Origin: Trinickia caryophylli
GTDB lineage: Bacteria > Pseudomonadota > Gammaproteobacteria > Burkholderiales > Burkholderiaceae
Length of the DNA stretch: 64,000 nt
Direction of reading: 5' to 3'
Assembly: GCF_034424545.1 (NCBI RefSeq)
Contig: NZ_CP139970.1
Coordinates: 3,534,001 to 3,598,000 of the forward strand
The notes under the pieces are model-generated. The model saw nothing but the letters and a program-made list of their open reading frames with translations. It was not told where the DNA came from and ran no database searches. The translations under genes and the position numbers were made by a program. How positions within the stretch are numbered: the stretch's first letter is position 1; the number at the start of each line of letters is the position of its first letter. Positions 25,428 to 34,351 of the stretch are shown here, piece after piece.

Positions 25428-25963
25428 TCAGCGAACAGGCGAAAAACAGCTTCACACGCCTTTTCGAAGAGGCGGCACGCTCGCGGCTCGTGGTCGATGC
25501 GAGCCATCGCTGTGAGCTTGTCCCGCTGGAGCCTGCGGCGAGCGCGACTTTGCCCGGCGCCGATCTGGTCGTGCTGACGATCGTCTCGATCGACTTTCGG
25601 CTGCTGCTGTTGCTGCGCTTCGACGAAGACGAGGCCACGCGGCGCTACTACCTCGGCGATCGTGGCGAACGTTCGTTATCCGAAGCATTCATGGAAGTCG
25701 GCAACCTGTGCTGCGGCGCGATCAATCAGCAGCTTGTCGAGACCTTTCCCGATCTCGGGATGTCGACGCCCTATGTGCTGGCGGCCGATTGCCTCGGATA
25801 TCTGGACGAATTGAGCCCCGCCTGGCTGAGGGGCTGGCGCATCACAGTCGACGAAACGATACAGCTCGCAGCGACGCTTTGCGTCTGCGCCAGCGTGCCG
25901 CTCGACTTCGCCGCGAGCTGCGCACCGGCCATGGAAAGCGCGGGCGAACTCGAGCTTTTTTGA
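25424..25963 (+). CDS. CheC/CheX/FliY-type phosphatase-like protein
   Basis: The 179-residue cytoplasmic protein is read here as a CheC-family domain. FMEVGNLCCGAINQQL has the E-x-x-N signature (Glu91, Asn94), with a proline 22 residues later (Pro116), as in CheY-P phosphatases CheC, CheX and FliY. The usual Asp/Ser four residues before the Glu is Glu here. It starts with GTG overlapping the upstream stop (GTGA), suggesting translational coupling. It ends in AGELELF, exactly as the next protein does. A probable role is dephosphorylating the cassette's CheY or receiver; this is inference from motif and context. Confidence 0.6.
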   Translation: MISEQAKNSFTRLFEEAARSRLVVDASHRCELVPLEPAASATLPGADLVVLTIVSIDFRLLLLLRFDEDEATRRYYLGDRGERSLSEAFMEVGNLCCGAINQQLVETFPDLGMSTPYVLAADCLGYLDELSPAWLRGWRITVDETIQLAATLCVCASVPLDFAASCAPAMESAGELELF

Positions 25964-26024
25964 GCCGACGGTTGTGGGACTCACGGCTGGCCGCGATCGG
26001 AAGCGCATTGAAACGGAACGAAAC

Positions 26025-26987
26025 ATGAACGCGAGCAAGCCTGTATCGAAAGTCCTCGTGCTCGAAGACGACCCTGCGCACGTCGCACTGCTGAAACGCT
26101 TTTGCGACGAGCACAACCTGATCGGCCTGAAGGTGCGCAAGCAGCGCCTCATGAGCGTGCTGCGTTCGAATCTCGATCTCGGGGCCGTCATTCTGGCGGA
26201 GGAGTACGGCGGATCGGTTGCCGAAAGTACGGCCGTGGCCGCGCGTATCGATACGCTGCGTCCCGAGTTGCCGATCATCGTGCGTCGCAACGGGCGCAGC
26301 GCGCTGGATGGCCTGCCGCGCTCGCTTGCCGATATTGCATGCGGTGCCTACACGGCAGCCGACATGAGGCCCTTGGCGGCACTTGTCGACAAATACCTGT
26401 TCAGCCTCGACTATCCGAACGAACTCGTGCGCGGCATCACGGAAATCACCGAAGCACGCCTTGCCGACTTGTTCAGGCCGCTCTCGGTGAGCTGGGAAAC
26501 ACCCTGCATCGTGCGCGACCGGATCATCGTCGGCGAAGTATTCACGCTGATTGCGCTCGAAAGCGGTTGGTGTCGTGGGTACATGATGTTGCAGGCCGAG
26601 GAGGGCCCGCTCGTCGATCTTCTGCACGGTATCGACCTCGGCAATGGCGTGGCCGACTTCCGCGACGTCAATGCACTGCTCGGCGAGTTGACGAATCTGG
26701 TGTGGGGAGCATTCAAGGAGCGCTTCTTTCGCGGCGCAAGCCCGGCGGCGGCCAGTGCGCAGGTGCAGGTACCGCTCATCGTCAACCACAAGCACAAATA
26801 CATCTCTTTCGGCTCGGACAATCCCCAGCTTTCTTTCAAATACCGTCTTACCGACGAGGAGACTGGCGCGTCGGTTGTGCTCGATCAGCGCTTCATTTTC
26901 AGCCTCAGCTGGTCACCCGAGGATTTCCCGGGTGAACGCGCCGATGTCGATACGCTTGTCGATGCCGGCGAGCTTGAACTTTTTTGA
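26025..26987 (+). CDS. Degenerate receiver fused to CheX-like domain
   Basis: The 320-residue protein has an N-terminal receiver-like domain (about 7-120; KVLVLEDDPAHVALLKRF) with acidic pocket residues. The strand that should end in the phospho-aspartate reads AVILAEEYGG, so the phosphorylation site appears lost. A C-terminal CheX-like domain (about 130-310) follows, with E-x-x-N in LLGELTNLVWGAFKE (Glu221, Asn224). It ends in the same AGELELF tail as the upstream protein. ATG 26025 fits the domain start; the Shine-Dalgarno is weak. It may be a constitutive or protein-regulated phosphatase or scaffold. Confidence 0.65.
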   Translation: MNASKPVSKVLVLEDDPAHVALLKRFCDEHNLIGLKVRKQRLMSVLRSNLDLGAVILAEEYGGSVAESTAVAARIDTLRPELPIIVRRNGRSALDGLPRSLADIACGAYTAADMRPLAALVDKYLFSLDYPNELVRGITEITEARLADLFRPLSVSWETPCIVRDRIIVGEVFTLIALESGWCRGYMMLQAEEGPLVDLLHGIDLGNGVADFRDVNALLGELTNLVWGAFKERFFRGASPAAASAQVQVPLIVNHKHKYISFGSDNPQLSFKYRLTDEETGASVVLDQRFIFSLSWSPEDFPGERADVDTLVDAGELELF

Positions 26988-27019
26988 TGGGCAAGGCCTG
27001 ATAAACGCAAGGAATGACA

Positions 27020-27385
27020 ATGGCAAAGATTCTGGTAGTGGACGACTCGAGCGCGGTGCGCGACGAAGTGGCGGGCTTCTTGCGCAAGAACGGTCTCGAG
27101 GTCGATACGGCCGTCGACGGCAAGGACGGCTTGACCAAGGTGAAGTCGAATCCGGGCGTGAGGCTCGTTATCAGCGACGTCAACATGCCGAACATGGACG
27201 GCTTGACGATGGTCGAGAAGATCCGGGGCGAACTGTCGAACGCCTCGCTCAACGTAATCATGCTCACGACCGAAAGCAGCCCAGCCATGAAGGAGCGAGG
27301 CAAGGCAGCAGGCGTGAAGGGATGGATCGTGAAGCCCTTCAAGGGCGAGGCGGTCATCGAGACGCTGCGCAAGCTCGCGGGCTGA
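27020..27385 (+). CDS. CheY-like single-domain response regulator
   Basis: The 121-residue protein is a complete receiver domain: acidic pocket DD at 8-9, phospho-acceptor Asp53 in VISDVNMPNMDG, Thr83, and Lys105 in IVKPFKG. AAGGA lies six bases before ATG 27020; the ATG two codons upstream would sit directly on the ribosome-binding site. It is the last gene of the five-gene cassette, 32 bases after the CheX-like gene, and the obvious phosphate acceptor from the kinase's Hpt domain. The output target (flagellar motor, pilus or enzyme) is not indicated here. Confidence 0.85.
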   Translation: MAKILVVDDSSAVRDEVAGFLRKNGLEVDTAVDGKDGLTKVKSNPGVRLVISDVNMPNMDGLTMVEKIRGELSNASLNVIMLTTESSPAMKERGKAAGVKGWIVKPFKGEAVIETLRKLAG

Positions 27386-27426
27386 CCTGGCGAGGCGCTG
27401 CAGCACGCTGCATGCAGCAAAAAGAA

Positions 27427-27458
27427 AACCCCGAAAGGCGCAAGCCGTTCGGGGTTTC
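27427..27458 (-). terminator. Terminator between the cheY-like gene and tmRNA (likely bidirectional)
   Basis: AACCCCGAA (27428-27436) and TTCGGGGTT (27449-27457) form a stem. On the minus strand it is followed by TTTTCTTTTT, giving a good terminator for tmRNA; read on the plus strand it can also end the chemosensory cassette. Confidence 0.65.
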
Positions 27459-27494
27459 GGTGCGCTCGCGACGTGAAGCCGCAAGCGATGTGTT

Positions 27495-27852
27495 TGGTGG
27501 AGCCGGCGGGAATCGAACCCGCGTCCGCAAATAGTCCACAGCCAGTTCTACATACTTAGTTCTGTCATTTGATTTAACCGCACCGACGCGGACGAACACG
27601 CTTCGTTACGGCGAGTCACTAGATTTTTGGCCCCGGCGTCGTGACACCACAGAGGATTAGCTGACGTAAATGACCTCGCTGGTCTTGCGACCCTAGCCCG
27701 TCAGCGAGCCAGTGCGAGGCAGGCGGGGTTTAAGCCGCCAGTGCGTACGTGTTGTCGTTCGCAGTTACTTAAGTCCCATTGATTTACGAGGTGACGGGTC
27801 CTCGGTATGCCCTGAACTGCTTCATTATCCACGTCGAAACCAGGTCGGCCCC
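27495..27852 (-). ncRNA. ssrA: Transfer-messenger RNA (tmRNA)
   Basis: The 358-base gene rescues stalled ribosomes. Its 5' end GGGGCCGACCTGG and its 3' end, with the T-arm GGTTCGATTCC and acceptor GGCTCCACCA, pair as the tRNA-like domain; the CCA is encoded. The tag frame at 27762-27730 reads ANDNTYALAA followed by TAA, the expected proteolysis-tag form. It is the one-piece type. A GATAAT -10 element lies 14 bases upstream of the 5' end on the minus strand. Confidence 0.95.
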
Positions 27853-27865
27853 GGACGAAGGGAGG

Positions 27866-27871
27866 ATTATC
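27866..27871 (-). promoter_or_regulatory. -10 element of the ssrA promoter
   Basis: On the minus strand GATAAT lies 14 bases before the predicted 5' end of tmRNA, the usual spacing for sigma-70. The -35 region is not a good match to TTGACA. Confidence 0.5.
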
Positions 27872-27962
27872 CCACAGAACCCATATGGTGCGGTGCAGTC
27901 GTGAATCAAGCCCGCCCATCAACCTTTTTTTGGGGGACGGACTGCTCGTCCAGCCGGCGACG

Positions 27963-28676
27963 TCAGGCAAGGCCGCTCAGCAGCCGCTGCAACTGGCCGG
28001 GCGAATCCACGATGTGCTGTGCGTGCCACATGGCCGGCGGCAGATCCGTGCCGCAATAGCCATAGGCCGCCGCGACCGTCACCATGCCGGCGGCAAACCC
28101 GGCTTGTACGTCGCGCAGGTCGTCGCCGATGTAGACGATCTTTTCCGGCTGCAGCGCCATTTCGTTGGCGGCAAAAAGAAGCGGGGCGGGGTGCGGCTTC
28201 GAATGTGGCGTCGTGTCGCCGGCCACGACGCAGCTCGCGCGCTCGGCCAGCCCCAGCGAGGCGACGAGCGGCATCGTGAGCCGCGCCACCTTGTTGGTCA
28301 CGATTCCCCATCGGATTTCACGGGCGTCGAGCTCCTCGAGCAACTCGCCGATGCCGGGAAAGAGCGCCGTCTCGATACACAGATCAGCCTCGTAGTTGGC
28401 GAGGAATTCCTCGCGCATCGACGCGTACTCGTGGTGCTCGGGACCGATGCCGAATGCGCCGCCGATCAGCCCGCGCGCACCGGCCGAGGCAAGCGGACGC
28501 AGGTCGTCGAGCGGCACCATGTCGAGCCCCCGATCGACGCGCATCTTGTTGACGGCGGCGGCAAGGTCGGGCGCCGTATCGGCGAGCGTGCCGTCGAGGT
28601 CGAAAAGGACCGCCCGGCACACGCTGATCGATGCGAGGCCATCTTCCGGTGCCGGCTGGGGGGTCGTCTGGCTCAT
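27963..28676 (-). CDS. gph: HAD phosphatase: phosphoglycolate phosphatase or MurNAc-6-P phosphatase
   Basis: The 237-residue HAD hydrolase has motif I FDLDGTLADTAPDL (nucleophile Asp), motif II IVTNK, and motif III/IV KPHPAPLLFA...YIGDDLRDVQAG, with an alpha-helical cap as in Gph. Gph removes 2-phosphoglycolate from DNA repair or photorespiration-like metabolism. It lies directly after ubiG on the same strand; in Pseudomonas the ubiG-linked homologue is MupP, which acts on N-acetylmuramic acid 6-phosphate in cell-wall recycling. The choice between the two is open. Confidence 0.8.
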   Translation of the reverse strand: MSQTTPQPAPEDGLASISVCRAVLFDLDGTLADTAPDLAAAVNKMRVDRGLDMVPLDDLRPLASAGARGLIGGAFGIGPEHHEYASMREEFLANYEADLCIETALFPGIGELLEELDAREIRWGIVTNKVARLTMPLVASLGLAERASCVVAGDTTPHSKPHPAPLLFAANEMALQPEKIVYIGDDLRDVQAGFAAGMVTVAAAYGYCGTDLPPAMWHAQHIVDSPGQLQRLLSGLA

Positions 28677-28721
28677 ATAAAAGAAACGAAAGTTGAGAGT
28701 CCGCGGCGGCGACGCGATGCC

Positions 28722-29420
28722 TCAGCCCTGACGGCGGCAGGCGAACAGGTAGTTGACGCTCGTATCGTCGGACAACATGAAATGCTTGCCGAGCGGGCGG
28801 TAGGTGATGCCCTTGATATCGGCGCTCACGAGCCCGGCCGTGCGCGCATAGGCCGCAAGCTCCGATGGGCGGATGAAGCGCGCGTAGTCGTGCGTGCCTT
28901 TCGGCAGCATCTGCGCGACGTATTCGGCGCCGACGACCGCGAGCAGATACGACTTGACGTTGCGATTCAGGGTGGAGAAGAACACCCACCCGCCTGGCTT
29001 GACGAGCGTGGCACACGCTTGCACGATGGCGGCCGGATCCGGCACGTGCTCGAGCATTTCCATGCAGGTCACGACGTCGTAGCTCGCGGGTTCCCGCGCC
29101 GCAAGGGCCTCGGCCGAGATCTCCTCGTATTCGACAGTAATGCCGCTTTCCAGGCTGTGCAGATCCGCCACGCCGAGGGCCTGCGACGAAAGGTCGATGC
29201 CTTTCACGAGCGCGCCGAGCCCGGCCATCGACTCGGAGAGAATGCCGCCGCCGCAGCCCACGTCGAGCACGCGCTTGGCCGGAAGATGTGCGTGCGCATC
29301 GATCCAGCCGAGGCGCACGGGGTTCAGTTCATGGAGGGGCTTGAATTCCGCGTTTGGATCCCACCAGCGATGAGCGAGATCGCTGAATTTCCGAAGTTCA
29401 TGGGGATCGGCATTCGTCAT
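28722..29420 (-). CDS. ubiG: Ubiquinone biosynthesis O-methyltransferase
   Basis: The 232-residue SAM-dependent methyltransferase has motif [17 protein letters not shown], the helix EMLEHVPDP, and the N-terminal [15 protein letters not shown] block that is diagnostic for UbiG. It performs both O-methylations in ubiquinone synthesis. The start at 29420 gives the family length; upstream in-frame codons are not homologous. It is followed by gph after 45 bases, with ompA upstream on the same strand. Confidence 0.93.
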   Translation of the reverse strand: MTNADPHELRKFSDLAHRWWDPNAEFKPLHELNPVRLGWIDAHAHLPAKRVLDVGCGGGILSESMAGLGALVKGIDLSSQALGVADLHSLESGITVEYEEISAEALAAREPASYDVVTCMEMLEHVPDPAAIVQACATLVKPGGWVFFSTLNRNVKSYLLAVVGAEYVAQMLPKGTHDYARFIRPSELAAYARTAGLVSADIKGITYRPLGKHFMLSDDTSVNYLFACRRQG

Positions 29421-29645
29421 AGTGTCGGGCTGAATTGAGATGCTGCGGGTGAGCCCCGAGTATATCGGGGCTCGGGCAACGGCAAAAGTCACGGCTCACG
29501 GATCGCGGGCTGGAACCCTTTGCCGGCGCGATGGCGCGCAGATCGGTGAATCATCGGGGGAAATCGCCGCTGCGCGTTATCCTGGGGCTGTATCGATCGG
29601 CCGACCGGTCCGCCCAAGTGCACGAGCGGGGATCCGGCGCGAATG

Positions 29646-29670
29646 AAAAAACCCCGCCGAAGCGGGGTTT
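29646..29670 (-). terminator. Rho-independent terminator of ompA
   Basis: AAACCCCGC (29649-29657) and GCGGGGTTT (29662-29670) pair around a four-base loop, with a run of Ts following on the minus strand. It lies 23 bases past the ompA stop. Confidence 0.8.
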
Positions 29671-29692
29671 CGAGACTGCGTGCGGGTGCGGA

Positions 29693-30364
29693 TTACTGCT
29701 GGCTGGCCGGAGCCGGGCCTTGCTGCGTACCGACCACTTCCACTTCCACGCGACGGTTCGGTGCGAGGCAGGCGATGAGCGCCTTGCGGTTCTTCTGGTT
29801 GCAATCGGTCTTGACCGGGTTGCGCTTGCCCTTGCCTTCCGTGTAGATCTTGTTGGCGGGAACGCCCTTGCTGACCAGGTAGGCCTTGACGGCTTGCGCA
29901 CGGCGCAGCGACAGACGGTCGTTGTACTTGTCCGAACCGATCTTGTCCGTGTAGCCCGTGGCGACGACCACTTCCGTGTTCATGCCTTGGACCTTCGTGG
30001 CCAGATCGTCGAGCTGTTGCTTGCCAGCCGGCTTCAACACAGCCTTGTCGAAGTCGAACAGGGTATCGGCCTGGTACGTGACCTTCTGGCTGGTGATCGC
30101 CGGAGCGACCGGGGCGGCGGGAGCCGGCGGCGTCGGTGCCTGGGCAACCAGCGCGCCGTCGCACTTCGCGTTCGCCGTTGCCGGCGTCCAGAACGCATCG
30201 CGCCAGCAAAGCTCGTTCGTGCCGTTCATCCACACGTATTCGCCGGTGCCGTTGACCCAATTGTCATTCGTGGCTTGTCGCGACGCCGGCACGGACTGTG
30301 CCGAAGCGGATGCAGCCATTACTGCGGTAGCTGCAATGAACGCGAGCTTTGAAAGTTTATTCAT
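29693..30364 (-). CDS. ompA: OmpA-family outer-membrane protein
   Basis: The 223-residue protein has a signal peptide (ending ASASAQ, about residue 23), a short N-terminal region with paired tryptophans and one Cys, an Ala/Pro linker (about 75-90), and a C-terminal OmpA peptidoglycan-binding domain (about 95-215; TLFDFDKAVLKPAGKQQLDD, GYTDKIGSDKYNDRLSLRRA). There is no full beta-barrel, so it probably links outer membrane and cell wall as in other Burkholderia OmpA/OprF-like proteins. GAGGAG precedes the ATG. It has its own terminator and a long leader, consistent with strong expression. Confidence 0.88.
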   Translation of the reverse strand: MNKLSKLAFIAATAVMAASASAQSVPASRQATNDNWVNGTGEYVWMNGTNELCWRDAFWTPATANAKCDGALVAQAPTPPAPAAPVAPAITSQKVTYQADTLFDFDKAVLKPAGKQQLDDLATKVQGMNTEVVVATGYTDKIGSDKYNDRLSLRRAQAVKAYLVSKGVPANKIYTEGKGKRNPVKTDCNQKNRKALIACLAPNRRVEVEVVGTQQGPAPASQQ

Positions 30365-30893
30365 ATTTCTCCTCTCGAAATTGAGATTACCGCAGGTTTA
30401 CTGCGAGCCTGGATGACGAAGACAAGTCATACATTGCTCGAAGTATAACATTGGTGCGGCACAAAAGACGCGCAGCCCTGCGGACACTTCGAGCAGTGTC
30501 TAACCAAGTGCGTTGGCATTTTGCCATATCGTTCCCTTCTTACGAAAAAAAAATCCTGCGGCCCGGAGACGCCCGATTCGAATGTGGTGCGTGCACAACA
30601 CTAGACGGGACGGGCTTCTCCGGGCGGTCGGGCATCGCACGATGCATGCCAGCGGCAGGAGAAAAATCGACTCGCGAAGAGGGCAAAACGGCGCACGGCG
30701 CCGCTTGCCCGGGTAAGTCGATGGGGGAGTACGTACGCGCGCCGGGCGGCCCCTGCGGGCGTGTTAGAATCGCCTGATGCCCGGCTTGGCGCCGCACCCG
30801 GCGCGAGGCGAGGGGCAAAGCAGCGCAAAGCAGCGGCGAAGTGTGCCGCAACGCGTTTGGCAGGCTCGTTTTCGCCTGAAAAAGATACGGATA
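30365..30893. other. Divergent ompA/gyrA control region
   Basis: This stretch of 529 bases holds no supported gene. On the minus strand TATACT (30442-30447) is a likely -10 for ompA, about 80 bases before its start. On the plus strand TAGAAT (30765-30770) is a possible -10 for gyrA, without a good -35. Short open frames here overlap GC-rich leader sequence and lack family features. Confidence 0.4.
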
Positions 30894-33512
30894 ATGGATC
30901 AATTCGCCAAAGAGACTCTGCCCATCTCCCTCGAGGAGGAAATGCGCCGCTCGTATATCGAGTACGCGATGAGCGTGATCGTGGGGCGTGCGCTGCCCGA
31001 TGTCCGCGACGGCCTGAAACCGGTGCACCGGCGTGTTCTGTACGCCATGCACGAGCTCAACAACGACTGGAATCGCGCCTACAAGAAGTCCGCGCGTATC
31101 GTCGGCGACGTCATCGGTAAGTACCATCCCCATGGCGATTCGGCCGTATACGACACGATCGTGCGCATGGCGCAGGACTTTTCGCTGCGCTACATGCTGG
31201 TGGACGGGCAGGGCAACTTCGGTTCCGTCGATGGCGACAACGCCGCGGCCATGCGTTACACCGAAATCCGCATGGCGAAGATCGGCCACGAACTGCTCGC
31301 CGACATCGACAAGGAAACCGTCGATTTCGGCCCGAACTACGACGGCAGCGAGAACGAGCCGCTGATCCTGCCCGCGCGCATCCCCAATCTGCTGATCAAT
31401 GGTTCGTCGGGGATCGCGGTGGGCATGGCGACGAACATTCCGCCGCACAACCTGAACGAGGTGGTCGATGCGTGCCACCACCTGCTCAAGAATCCGCAGG
31501 CGAGCGTGGACGAACTGGCCGAGATCGTGCCGGCGCCCGATTTTCCGACGGGCGGCATCATCTACGGCGTGACCGGCGTACGCGAGGGCTATCGCACCGG
31601 GCGCGGCCGCGTGGTGATGCGCGCGGCCACGCACTTCGAGGAAATCGATCGCGGGCAGCGCATGGCGATCATCGTCGACGAACTGCCCTATCAGGTGAAC
31701 AAGCGCTCGCTGCTCGAGCGTATTGCCGAGCTCGTCAACGAGAAGAAGCTCGAGGGCATCTCCGACATCCGCGACGAGTCCGACAAGAGCGGCATGCGCG
31801 TCGTGATCGAGCTCAAGCGCGGCGAGGTGCCCGAGGTCGTTCTCAACAACCTGTACAAGGCCACCCAGCTTCAGGATACGTTCGGCATCAACATGGTCGC
31901 GCTCGTGGACGGCCAGCCGAAGCTGCTGAATCTGCGGGAAATGCTCGAGTCGTTCCTCGCGCATCGGCGCGAAGTGCTGACGCGGCGCACCGTCTACGAA
32001 CTCAGGAAGGCGCGCGAGCGCGGCCACGTGCTCGAAGGCCTCGCCGTCGCGCTTGCGAACATCGACGAATTCATCGCGATCATCAAGGCGGCTCCGACGC
32101 CACCGATCGCCAAGCAGGAGCTGATGGCCCGCCCCTGGGATTCGTCGCTCGTGCGCGACATGCTCACGCGCGCGGAAAGCGACAACGCCGCAGCCGGTGG
32201 GCGCGAGGCGTACCGCCCCGAAGGGCTCAATCCGGCGTTCGGCATGCAGCCGGACGGCCTTTACAGGCTTTCCGACACGCAGGCGCAGGAAATTTTGCAG
32301 ATGCGCCTGCAGCGCCTCACGGGACTCGAGCAGGACAAGATCATCGGCGAGTATCGCGAAGTGATGGCTCAGATCGCCGATCTGCTCGACATCCTCGCGC
32401 GGCCCGAGCGGATCACGGCGATCATCGGCGACGAACTCACCGCGATCAAGGCCGAGTTCGGCGATGCGCGCCGCTCGAAGATCGAACCGAACGCGACCGA
32501 GCTCAATACCGAGGATCTGATCACGCCGCAGGAAATGGTGGTCACGATGTCGCACGCGGGCTACGTGAAGTCGCAGCCGCTTTCCGAATATCGCGCGCAA
32601 AAGCGCGGCGGGCGCGGCAAGCAGGCCACGCAGATGAAGGAAGACGATTGGATCGACACGCTGTTCATCGCGAACACGCACGATCACATTCTTTGCTTCT
32701 CGAACCGCGGGCGCGTCTATTGGGTCAAGGTCTACGAGGTGCCGCAAGGCTCGCGCAACGCGCGCGGCCGGCCCATCGTAAACATGTTCCCGCTGCAAGA
32801 TGGCGAGAAGATCAACGTCGTGCTGCCGGTGAAGGAGTTTTCGGCAGACAAGTTCGTTTTTATGACAACGGCGCTCGGCACCGTCAAGAAAACGCCGCTC
32901 GAGGCTTTCAGCAGACCATTGCGCAAAGGTATCATTGCGGTTGGCCTCGACGATGGCGATTATCTGATCGGCGCCGCGATCACCGACGGTCAGCACGACG
33001 TCATGCTGTTCTCGGATGCGGGTAAAGCCGTGCGCTTCGACGAGAACGACGTGCGCCCGATGGGCCGCGAAGCGCGTGGCGTGCGCGGCATGCAGCTCGA
33101 GGAAGGGCAGCAGGTCATCGCCATGCTGGTGGCGGGCAGCGAAGAGCAATCGGTGCTGACGGCAACCGAGAACGGTTTCGGCAAACGCACGCCGATCACG
33201 GAGTACACGCGCCACGGCCGCGGCACGAAGGGCATGATCGCGATCCAGACCTCGGAGCGAAACGGCAAGGTGGTCGCCGCCACGCTCGTCGATGCGGAAG
33301 ATCAGATCATGCTGATCACGACGACGGGTGTGCTGATTCGCACGCGTGTAGCCGAGATCCGTGAAATGGGCCGCGCGACGCAGGGTGTTACACTCATCAG
33401 CCTCGACGAAGGTACCAAGCTTTCCGGCCTGCAGAAGATTGCGGAGGCGGACGGCGAGGTCGATTTGGATATCGCGGCCGAGGATGGAAGCGGCGCGGAC
33501 GACGAAAGCTGA
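30894..33512 (+). CDS. gyrA: DNA gyrase subunit A
   Basis: The 872-residue type II topoisomerase subunit breaks and rejoins DNA with GyrB. The start [17 protein letters not shown] aligns with the family. The breakage tyrosine is Tyr122 ([11 protein letters not shown]). The quinolone region [20 protein letters not shown] carries Ser83 and Asp87, the susceptible form by E. coli numbering. The C-terminal propeller includes the GyrA-box-like QKRGGRGK and ends in an acidic tail ([10 protein letters not shown]). Longer upstream starts exist but add non-homologous sequence. The DUF2059 gene and the serC supraoperon follow downstream. Confidence 0.97.
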   Translation: MDQFAKETLPISLEEEMRRSYIEYAMSVIVGRALPDVRDGLKPVHRRVLYAMHELNNDWNRAYKKSARIVGDVIGKYHPHGDSAVYDTIVRMAQDFSLRYMLVDGQGNFGSVDGDNAAAMRYTEIRMAKIGHELLADIDKETVDFGPNYDGSENEPLILPARIPNLLINGSSGIAVGMATNIPPHNLNEVVDACHHLLKNPQASVDELAEIVPAPDFPTGGIIYGVTGVREGYRTGRGRVVMRAATHFEEIDRGQRMAIIVDELPYQVNKRSLLERIAELVNEKKLEGISDIRDESDKSGMRVVIELKRGEVPEVVLNNLYKATQLQDTFGINMVALVDGQPKLLNLREMLESFLAHRREVLTRRTVYELRKARERGHVLEGLAVALANIDEFIAIIKAAPTPPIAKQELMARPWDSSLVRDMLTRAESDNAAAGGREAYRPEGLNPAFGMQPDGLYRLSDTQAQEILQMRLQRLTGLEQDKIIGEYREVMAQIADLLDILARPERITAIIGDELTAIKAEFGDARRSKIEPNATELNTEDLITPQEMVVTMSHAGYVKSQPLSEYRAQKRGGRGKQATQMKEDDWIDTLFIANTHDHILCFSNRGRVYWVKVYEVPQGSRNARGRPIVNMFPLQDGEKINVVLPVKEFSADKFVFMTTALGTVKKTPLEAFSRPLRKGIIAVGLDDGDYLIGAAITDGQHDVMLFSDAGKAVRFDENDVRPMGREARGVRGMQLEEGQQVIAMLVAGSEEQSVLTATENGFGKRTPITEYTRHGRGTKGMIAIQTSERNGKVVAATLVDAEDQIMLITTTGVLIRTRVAEIREMGRATQGVTLISLDEGTKLSGLQKIAEADGEVDLDIAAEDGSGADDES

Positions 33513-33639
33513 TCGACAGCCGGCGGGTACGAAAGGATTCATGACTCACGCATGGCGCGCGAGGGCGGGGCAGTGCAACGAATGTTGCGGCAAACCGCGC
33601 GCAGCCAGCAAATCAACTCATTTTTTTGAGGGAGTGACG

Positions 33640-34251
33640 ATGCAACGACGATTCAAACAATGGATGCTGCTGGCCGCTTTCGTGCCGACCTTCGCAATGG
33701 CGCAAGCCTTGCAGAATCAGGCCCCGGCCGCCTCGTCCGGCGCGAACACGGCCACGACCGCCAACGATCCGGCCAAGCAGGCTGCGATCAAGGAACTGCT
33801 GGCCGCGATCGATGCGCAAAAGCTCGTCGGCGCCATCGCCAACAGCGCGCAGATGCAGGCCAAGCAGCTCGTGCCGGCGATCCTGTCCGACGCGCTGTCC
33901 GAAAATAAATCGATGAACGACAAGCAGAAGCAGGCTGCCGTTCCCGCGCTGCAGAAGAACGCGGTGCCGAAGCTCGTCGACTCGGCGGGCCAGGTCTTCG
34001 CGGGCGACTCGTTCCGTCAGGACGCGATGCAGGCTCAGTACGACGCGTACGGCAAGTACTACTCGACGCAGGAAATCAAGGATCTGACGACGTTCTACAA
34101 GAGCCCGACGGGCCGCAAGTTCATCGAGGTGCAGGACCAGGTCGGCCGCGATGTCGTCAACGGCCTGATGCAGAAGTACATGCCGCAATCGATCAAGGCA
34201 ACGCGCGACCAGGCCGACAAGGAAGTCGCCTCCGTCAAGCCGGGCAAGTAA
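33640..34251 (+). CDS. DUF2059 domain exported protein
   Basis: The 203-residue protein has a signal peptide ([16 protein letters not shown], cleaved near residue 22) and an Ala-rich linker. A DUF2059 helical domain (about 100-185) follows, with the diagnostic [28 protein letters not shown] (two overlapping blocks). It is probably periplasmic. GAGGGAG lies upstream of ATG 33640. The function of the family is not established. A terminator follows, separating it from serC; it is a regular member of the gyrA-serC interval in this group. Confidence 0.8.
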   Translation: MQRRFKQWMLLAAFVPTFAMAQALQNQAPAASSGANTATTANDPAKQAAIKELLAAIDAQKLVGAIANSAQMQAKQLVPAILSDALSENKSMNDKQKQAAVPALQKNAVPKLVDSAGQVFAGDSFRQDAMQAQYDAYGKYYSTQEIKDLTTFYKSPTGRKFIEVQDQVGRDVVNGLMQKYMPQSIKATRDQADKEVASVKPGK

Positions 34252-34297
34252 GCCCGCTTCGATTCGACGCTGGGCAGCCGCCGCTTCGACCAGGAAA

Positions 34298-34324
34298 TGC
34301 CCGCCTGCGGGCGGGCACGTTTTG
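34298..34324 (+). terminator. Terminator after the DUF2059 gene
   Basis: TGCCCGC (34298-34304) and GCGGGCA (34311-34317) pair around a six-base loop, followed by CGTTTT. The T run overlaps the -35 region of the downstream promoter. Confidence 0.55.
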
Positions 34325-34351
34325 GCGGCTTTCAAGCGACGGTGCGATAAT
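34322..34351 (+). promoter_or_regulatory. Probable sigma-70 promoter of the serC supraoperon
   Basis: TTGGCG (34322-34327) and GATAAT (34346-34351) are separated by 18 bases, the best promoter match upstream of serC (start 34460). The -10 is itself the beginning of a long perfect inverted repeat, described separately. Confidence 0.5.

Noticed and set aside
25943..26984. Sliding-clamp-binding motif in the ELELF tails
   Set aside because: ELELF resembles QLxLF, but the proteins are CheX-like signalling proteins with no replication or repair link, so a signalling dock is more plausible.
27900..27962. Terminator at the T run near 27927
   Set aside because: The T run is on the plus strand, where no gene ends nearby, and there is no stem of matching quality; on the minus strand it would be an A run.
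30540..33542. 1000-codon open frame on the minus strand
   Set aside because: It is antisense to gyrA and has no recognisable domain; gyrA is certain.
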